From an uncultured Candidatus Entotheonella sp. (lineage in GTDB: Bacteria > Tectomicrobia > Entotheonellia > Entotheonellales > Entotheonellaceae): 64,000 bases of DNA. The stretch is from NCBI GenBank assembly GCA_958295825.1, contig OY282375.1, positions 2,465,489-2,529,488 on the forward strand, in the 5' to 3' direction. Shown here piece by piece: positions 59,266 to 64,000 of the stretch. A program made the translations under genes and the position numbers. The notes beneath the pieces were generated by a model, which saw nothing but the letters and a program-made list of their open reading frames with translations, searched no databases and was not told where the DNA came from. Each line of letters opens with the position of its first letter. Position 1 is the stretch's first letter.

Positions 59266-60294
59266 CTAATCCTCATACAGTATCTTGACGTACGCCTGTA
59301 GCCGAAGGGCCTCAAGCCATTCCTGGTATTTGGCCTCGGTCTTCTCGCGCAGCAACTCGCTCTGCAACTCTTCCCTGACGCCGTCGAACGGCTTGAAGCT
59401 GTCCGCTTGTCGGTCTTCGAGGCGAATGATGTGCAGCCCTACGCGGGTGCGGATGATGTCGCTGACGTCACCGGGCTGCAGGTCAGCCGTTGCTTCGTCG
59501 AACCCCGGCAGCAGTTCGTTGGCCTGGAAGGTGCCCAGCAAGCCGCCGCGTTCCGCCGATGGCCCTTCGGAATACTGACGCGCGAGGGCGTCAAAATCGC
59601 CGCCGTCGCGAATTTCCTGCAACACGCGCTCGGCTTCGGCTTGCCGCTGGGCCACGTCGTCGTCCGGAGCACGCTCCGGTAACAAGAACAGGATATGGCT
59701 TACCGTCTGGGTACCGGCGACGCGGTAGCTTTCCTGCCGCGCCTCGTAAGCCTCCTGCAACTCGCCGTCGAGGACGATGAGGCGCGACCGCACCTCGGCG
59801 TTGACGACCTTGGTAACCAACAGCCCCTCGCGGATTTGCTGCCGGTAGCTCTCCAGGGTCATGCCGCGGCTTTTCAACATCTGCACCAGCTGGTCATCGG
59901 AGATCTGGTTCTGTTCCTTCAGCGCATCGACTTGCCGATCAATGTCGCCGTCGCTGACGCTCATTTGCAGCTGCCGCGCCCGGGCAAGCTGTAAATGGAT
60001 ATCCATGAGATTGTTCAGCGTCTGCTTGTAAGTGGCGGAAATCTGCTCCTGCAGCCGCTCGCCGCGATAGGTCTGGGCCAGTTGGGTGACCTCGAAGGCC
60101 ATCGCCTCCCGCACTTCACCGATGGTGATGATTTCCTCGTTCACCACCGCCGCGATGCCGTCCAGCGTCTGCGCCTCCTGCGCCCAACCTGCCGGCCCAC
60201 TCAGGAGCATCAGCATGCCAACAGCCGCCATCAGAAGAACACGTAACCTGACGTTGACTTCTTCCCCGTGCGGCTTGTGTATATCGTTCCGCAT
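59266..60294 (-). CDS. SurA-like periplasmic peptidyl-prolyl isomerase
   Basis: A 342-residue exported chaperone: signal peptide around VLLMAAVGMLMLLSGPAGWAQ, the SurA N-terminal helical domain (LDGIAAVVNEEIITIGEVREAM, SDGDIDRQVDALKEQN), one parvulin domain (VSHILFLLPE to YSEGPSAERGGLLGTF, LQPGDVSDIIRTRVGLHIIRL) and a C-terminal helix. E. coli SurA has two parvulin domains; this has one. It assists outer-membrane protein folding. The ATG at 60294 has GGAGGCAGGAG just upstream. Confidence 0.88.
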   Translation of the reverse strand: MRNDIHKPHGEEVNVRLRVLLMAAVGMLMLLSGPAGWAQEAQTLDGIAAVVNEEIITIGEVREAMAFEVTQLAQTYRGERLQEQISATYKQTLNNLMDIHLQLARARQLQMSVSDGDIDRQVDALKEQNQISDDQLVQMLKSRGMTLESYRQQIREGLLVTKVVNAEVRSRLIVLDGELQEAYEARQESYRVAGTQTVSHILFLLPERAPDDDVAQRQAEAERVLQEIRDGGDFDALARQYSEGPSAERGGLLGTFQANELLPGFDEATADLQPGDVSDIIRTRVGLHIIRLEDRQADSFKPFDGVREELQSELLREKTEAKYQEWLEALRLQAYVKILYED

Positions 60295-60574
60295 CCTGCT
60301 CCTGCCTCCCACAATCCCCGGCAAATGCCCTCACTGGTTTCCGTCCCGTGACATGGGTTCCAGTGATGATAGACACTCTTGGTAGTCGGTTCAAGTGGGA
60401 TGCCAAGGATCGTCTGCGTCCCGGACACTTGCCGACGGCCTTCAGTGACGCTTTCAGCAATTACGAGTCGGCTTTTTCGGCGGCGCGATGCGGCCGAAGG
60501 TGGAGACCATCGCCTGGTCGTTCGCTGGCGTCAGGGGTTGGCGTGGAGAGTCAGGGCCGGCGCTTGCTCGCAAC

Positions 60575-60877
60575 CAGGCGACTGCAGCGGGTCCGACCGA
60601 TCCTGTGGTCCATAATGGTACGGAGTTCGCCAGACATTACCGGCTCCATGACTTCGGTATCGAGCTTTTTCTGTGACGCGCATGCCCCGTAGCAAAAGGG
60701 TGGTGTGGAAAATGCCATCGGTTGCATGCGGCGTCACTTGCCCCGCAAGACGGATTTGGCGCTCTTGCGGGAGAAACGCTTTACGGAGTTGGTTCAGGCG
60801 TATAACAACACGCCTCGCAAATGCCTCGGCTACCGGACACCAGCCGAGGTCTTCTGGAAACACGTGTTACATTGAGA
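60575..60877 (+). pseudogene. IS30-family transposase remnant (C-terminal part)
   Basis: In shifting frames the plus strand encodes VHNGTEFARHYRLHDFGIELF (around the second catalytic Asp, here His), then VENAIGCMRRHLPRKTDLALL and FTELVQAYNNTPRKCLGYRTPAEVFWKHVLH, the conserved end of IS30 transposases with the catalytic Glu in VENAIG. The N-terminal half and element ends are missing. Upstream to 60300 I see no gene. Confidence 0.8.
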
Positions 60878-60900
60878 TGTGAATCCACAGTCACCCCGCC

Positions 60901-62757
60901 TTACTCACCGGCCGTTGTAGCCAGCCCGTAGTCGGCGATTTGCTCGTCGAAGGCTTCGAATACCTGCTGGCGTAGATCGTGCATGAACTCCGGCGTCACG
61001 AAGTGGGGCAGCTGCACGTGCGGGTTGTGCTGATAGGAGCGGGCGGGGAGGACATAGTCATCCAGGGTGGCGCCCTGTTTGCGTTCCAGAAGCAGGCCGC
61101 GCAGATAGGTGCGCTGGGTGGCGTGCATGAGGTCGGCGGCAGTGACCTCGACGCCGAACAGGCTGCGGAAGGATGGCTCGATGACGGCGTCCGGGGTGCC
61201 GGCGAATTTGCACAGGCCGAGGAGGTCGTCGCGCGTGTAGTAAATGCCCTTGTTGACGATGGCGTCCACCCAGTAGTCGAGTTCCGTGCGACCCTCGAAG
61301 ACGAGCAGCAGGAAGGTGCGCATTGACATGTGGCCACCAGCGATGGCGAAGGGGTAGCCGGGGTTGGTTTCCGGCAGGTAGGCGGGCAGTTCCAGGCCCT
61401 TGCAGTGCATGGCGTAATCGGTCTCGCCGAGGGCTTCCGAAAGGCGCTTCACACCTTGGCCGATCTCCGAGCACTCGCCGGCTGCGGCTTGGCGGATGAC
61501 GTCGCAGGTGGCGTCGAAATCGCCGAAGCTCAAGCCGCCGAGAATGGCTTGTTCGGGGTGCTGGCGGTTGTAGTCCATGGCATAGCCGAGCGTCACGCCG
61601 AGGCTGATCGAATCGAAGCCCAGTTGATCGACCAGCTCGACGAGGTCCAGCGCCTGTTGCTGATCGTAGATGCCGAGGTTGATGGTCATCAGGTCGAGCG
61701 GCTCGTAATCGAACTTGGCGTAGAACTTGCCGGCCCTGCGACGGCCGTCGGACTCGTCCACGTCGTAGATGTTCTTGTGGCACGCGATGCCGCACTGGAA
61801 GCACGACTCGTCCTTGATGAGGTACGGCTCCTCCATGGAACTGCGGTACAGACTGGACGGCGAGTCGTCGCCCTGCGGCCAGAAATTGGTTTCCGGCAGG
61901 GCGCCCAGGGGGTGCAGTCCGGCAACGTTGCGCCAAGTGCCGCCGGCGCCATTGGCCTTGTTGGCGTCGCGGTAGTTGCGCGAGCCCTCGCCGCGGCTGA
62001 TTTCCTTGTTGGCCTCTCGCACCTCGGCGGCTAGCTTGCCGCGTTTCAGGTCGGGGGCCTGGGCGACGACGGCCAGCAGGTTCTTGGAGCCCATGACGCT
62101 GCCCATGCCGCCGCGCCCGGCGAACCTCGGCTTGCACTGCCGCGATTGCAACTGGTTGACCGTGCTGCAGGCGATGGCCGCATAAGCATTGTTCTGCCAG
62201 TTTTCACCCGCCGGTCCGAGCGCCGCCACGTGCGAATTCGCATGGCGGTCGGCAAGTTGCATGATCTTGTCGTGCGTCGTCTGCCCAACGAGGTCGCCGG
62301 CGTCTTCCAGCGACAAGCTCAGGTTGCCGTCATCGTTGCGGATCAGCAGATACACCGGACGCGCCGCCCGTCCGACGAATACCACCTCGTCCACGCCGGT
62401 GGCCAACATCTTGGTGCCGAATTTGCCGGACGCCGTCGACCACATGGCGAGCGGCTGGCCGTTGTTGGCGGTTTTCAGCGGGCTGTAGGCGGAGAAGAAC
62501 ACGCGCAGGCCGGTCATGAGCTCGGTGCCGGAGAAGACGCCGAGGTTCATGATCAGCGGCGCCGCGGGGGCATAGGCATCGCTCACGTCGTGCTCAGCCA
62601 GGGATTTGAAGGCGCGCCCGATGCCGCCGAGGAAGTCTTCCATGTCCGCGCAAGCGACTTCCTCCTGCTCGATTCGCGCCTCTCCGAGATCGATGCGTAC
62701 ACGTCGAAAACGGTAGTCCGTAAGCTGTTTGGGGTCGCTGGTGACTGAAGTTCGCAT
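60901..62757 (-). CDS. Aldehyde ferredoxin oxidoreductase family tungsten enzyme
   Basis: A 618-residue AOR-family protein that binds tungsto-bispterin and one [4Fe-4S] cluster. The N-terminal beta domain includes RRVRIDLGEARIEQEEV. Cluster ligands appear in CFQCGIACHK (about residue 320) and the single Cys in LLGLCKFAG near the C-terminus. The pterin-binding stretch includes AGRGGMGSVMGSKNLLAV. Family members oxidise aldehydes or, in related groups, reduce aromatic acyl compounds. ATG 62757 has GGGAGA about 10 nt upstream. The neighbouring genes are an aldolase and an LLM oxidoreductase, fitting catabolism. Confidence 0.9.
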   Translation of the reverse strand: MRTSVTSDPKQLTDYRFRRVRIDLGEARIEQEEVACADMEDFLGGIGRAFKSLAEHDVSDAYAPAAPLIMNLGVFSGTELMTGLRVFFSAYSPLKTANNGQPLAMWSTASGKFGTKMLATGVDEVVFVGRAARPVYLLIRNDDGNLSLSLEDAGDLVGQTTHDKIMQLADRHANSHVAALGPAGENWQNNAYAAIACSTVNQLQSRQCKPRFAGRGGMGSVMGSKNLLAVVAQAPDLKRGKLAAEVREANKEISRGEGSRNYRDANKANGAGGTWRNVAGLHPLGALPETNFWPQGDDSPSSLYRSSMEEPYLIKDESCFQCGIACHKNIYDVDESDGRRRAGKFYAKFDYEPLDLMTINLGIYDQQQALDLVELVDQLGFDSISLGVTLGYAMDYNRQHPEQAILGGLSFGDFDATCDVIRQAAAGECSEIGQGVKRLSEALGETDYAMHCKGLELPAYLPETNPGYPFAIAGGHMSMRTFLLLVFEGRTELDYWVDAIVNKGIYYTRDDLLGLCKFAGTPDAVIEPSFRSLFGVEVTAADLMHATQRTYLRGLLLERKQGATLDDYVLPARSYQHNPHVQLPHFVTPEFMHDLRQQVFEAFDEQIADYGLATTAGE

Positions 62758-62911
62758 CGTATATGATTCTCCCTGCAATACGTGAGCGGATGACATGGCA
62801 GGCGCCGCTTGCCCGCCGCCTCATTTTGTACGCTTTCCTGCCGCTCTCGTCAAACCGCGTAGCGTGCCGCCCTGCGACTTAATCCAAGCTTGCTGACTGG
62901 AAGGAGAACCG

Positions 62912-63703
62912 ATGCGTGAGAACACACTGAAAGCGATCTGGGCCCGTGGCGACGCCGTCGTCAACGGCTGGCTGTCGATCCCCAGCGCTTTCTCCGCCGA
63001 GATCATGGCCCACCAGGGGTTCGATTCGCTGACCGTCGACATGCAGCACGGCGTTGTCGACTACCAGACCGCCGTCACCATGCTGCAGGCGGTGTCCACC
63101 ACCAGCACCATTCCCCTGGCGCGCGTCGCCTGGAACGATCCGGCGCTGCTGATGAAAATCCTCGATGCCGGCGTCTACGGCGTCATCTGCCCGATGGTGA
63201 GCACCGTCGAGCAGGCCGAGGCGATGGTGAAAGCCTGCAAGTACCCGCCGCAGGGCTACCGCAGTTGGGGGCCGGTGCGCGCCTCTATATACGCGGGGGC
63301 GGATTACGGCGACCACGCCAATGACGACGTGCTGGTCATGCCGATGATCGAAACCGCTGAAGCGCTCGAAAATCTCGACGCCATTCTGCAGGTGCCCGGC
63401 ATCGACGCGGTGTACGTCGGCCCCTCGGACCTGAGCCTGGCGCTGGGCTACCGGCCGAGCCTGGATCAGGACGAGCCTGCGGTGGTCGATGCGCTGCGGC
63501 GCATCGTTTCCGCCTGCAAGAAGTACGGCGTCATCGCCGGCCTGCACAACAACACACCGCAATACGCCCTCAAGATGATCCAGGAGGGGTTTCAATTCGT
63601 CACCATCGCGTCGGAAAGCCGCTTCATGGCGGCCAAGGCGGCCGAGGAAGTAGCCGTCATGCGCCAAGGTAGCGTGAAGGCCGGCGCCATTCCGGCCTAT
63701 TGA
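62912..63703 (+). CDS. HpcH/HpaI-family aldolase
   Basis: A 263-residue class II pyruvate aldolase. The N-terminus is NGWLSIPSAFSAEIMAHQGFDSLTVDMQHG, with the catalytic His in DMQHG. Metal-binding Glu and Asp lie in PMIETAEALENLDAIL and VGPSDLSLALG, and Arg in PLARVAWN. It cleaves or forms 4-hydroxy-2-oxoacids. GGAAGGAGAACCG precedes the start. It is divergent from the tungsten enzyme and 42 bp upstream of an LLM oxidoreductase. Confidence 0.92.
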   Translation: MRENTLKAIWARGDAVVNGWLSIPSAFSAEIMAHQGFDSLTVDMQHGVVDYQTAVTMLQAVSTTSTIPLARVAWNDPALLMKILDAGVYGVICPMVSTVEQAEAMVKACKYPPQGYRSWGPVRASIYAGADYGDHANDDVLVMPMIETAEALENLDAILQVPGIDAVYVGPSDLSLALGYRPSLDQDEPAVVDALRRIVSACKKYGVIAGLHNNTPQYALKMIQEGFQFVTIASESRFMAAKAAEEVAVMRQGSVKAGAIPAY

Positions 63704-63745
63704 GGCCCGTTCTTCACCCGTCGCACCCCACTGAGGAGGTACGTC

Positions 63746-64000
63746 ATGCATGTGGGTTACGCACCGCTTTTCCAGAATCCCGGCAACGCCCTTTCGGATG
63801 CCGAGGTCTACGCCCAGGAACTGCGCCTCGCCGAAATGGCCGAGCCCCTCGGCTTCGACTCGGTGTGGTCGGTGGAGCACCATTTCACCGATTACACCAT
63901 GTGCCCGGACGTGCTGCAGTTTCTCTCCTACATGGCCGGCAAGACGCAGCGCGTCAGGCTGGGTTCGATGGTCGTGGTGCTGCCGTGGCACGACCCGGTG
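63746..64000 (+). CDS. LLM-class flavin-dependent oxidoreductase (partial, runs off window)
   Basis: 85 codons from ATG 63746, with TGAGGAGGT upstream. The protein starts MHVGYAPLFQNPGNALSD and has LGFDSVWSVEHHFTDY with the family His in EHHF, then QRVRLGSMVVVLPWHDP, a typical luciferase-like monooxygenase N-terminal half. It differs from the F420-type protein at 2514-3407. The C-terminal part lies outside the window. It probably shares an operon with the upstream aldolase. Confidence 0.88.
   Translation, partial: MHVGYAPLFQNPGNALSDAEVYAQELRLAEMAEPLGFDSVWSVEHHFTDYTMCPDVLQFLSYMAGKTQRVRLGSMVVVLPWHDPV

Overview
The window is GC-rich chromosomal DNA from a Gram-negative bacterium. It encodes outer-membrane porins, an OmpA-type peptidoglycan-binding protein, a SurA-like periplasmic isomerase and a Pst phosphate importer with very long PstC and PstA subunits. 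F420-type luciferase-like oxidoreductases, a tungsten aldehyde oxidoreductase and a pyrR-pyrB-pyrC-carA-carB-pyrD operon suggest an environmental proteobacterium or a related deep lineage. I cannot name a genus. No rRNA, tRNA or CRISPR array was seen.

Layout. 1-3.4 kb: a vWA protein (cut by the window edge), copper ATPase copA and an LLM oxidoreductase, all on the minus strand. 3.4-13.8 kb: a defence island bounded by two 152-bp direct repeats that duplicate the 5' end and upstream region of the LLM gene. It holds a complete type I restriction-modification operon (hsdR-hsdM-hsdS), vsr, a C5-cytosine methyltransferase, and a convergent pair made of a receiver-domain protein and a kinase with two GHKL ATPase modules. 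13.9-15.5 kb: an m4C-type methyltransferase coupled to an apparently disabled NgoMIV-family endonuclease. 15.5-22.6 kb: an EF-hand protein, a voltage-gated K+ channel, an uncharacterised protein, a TlpA-like thioredoxin, a beta-helix protein, cytochrome P460, and a frameshifted NsrR-type regulator facing P460.

22.6-32.2 kb: a phosphate locus, read on the minus strand as OprP/O-like porin, phoB (damaged), pstS, pstC, pstA, pstB, phoU, with an aquaporin upstream. 32.3-37.2 kb: a mobile-element graveyard. It holds a broken IS1595-type transposase overlapping a P63C-domain gene, an IS427-type fragment, an IS21 fragment, an apparently complete IS427-group element, truncated RCC1-repeat and metC genes, and an IS5-group remnant. 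37.2-39.0 kb: another methyltransferase/nuclease pair. 39.1-46.1 kb: housekeeping and catabolic genes (polyphosphate:AMP phosphotransferase, AlkD-like repair protein, amidohydrolase, ThDP enzyme, PHP phosphoesterase, DnaQ-like exonuclease). 46.3-49.3 kb: a 1000-residue coiled-coil OmpA protein built from long tandem repeats.

49.7-64 kb: fxsA, transposase remnants, the de novo pyrimidine operon (minus strand, headed by pyrR and preceded by a terminator), a SurA-like isomerase, an IS30 remnant, a tungsten aldehyde oxidoreductase, an HpcH/HpaI aldolase and the start of a second LLM oxidoreductase.

The strongest candidates for new biology are the double-GHKL kinase/receiver pair beside Dcm-Vsr, the HsdS with two almost identical recognition halves, and the repeat-bounded island itself. 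Several genes (phoB, nsrR, the NgoMIV-like nuclease, metC) look recently damaged, which points to ongoing reductive change in this lineage.
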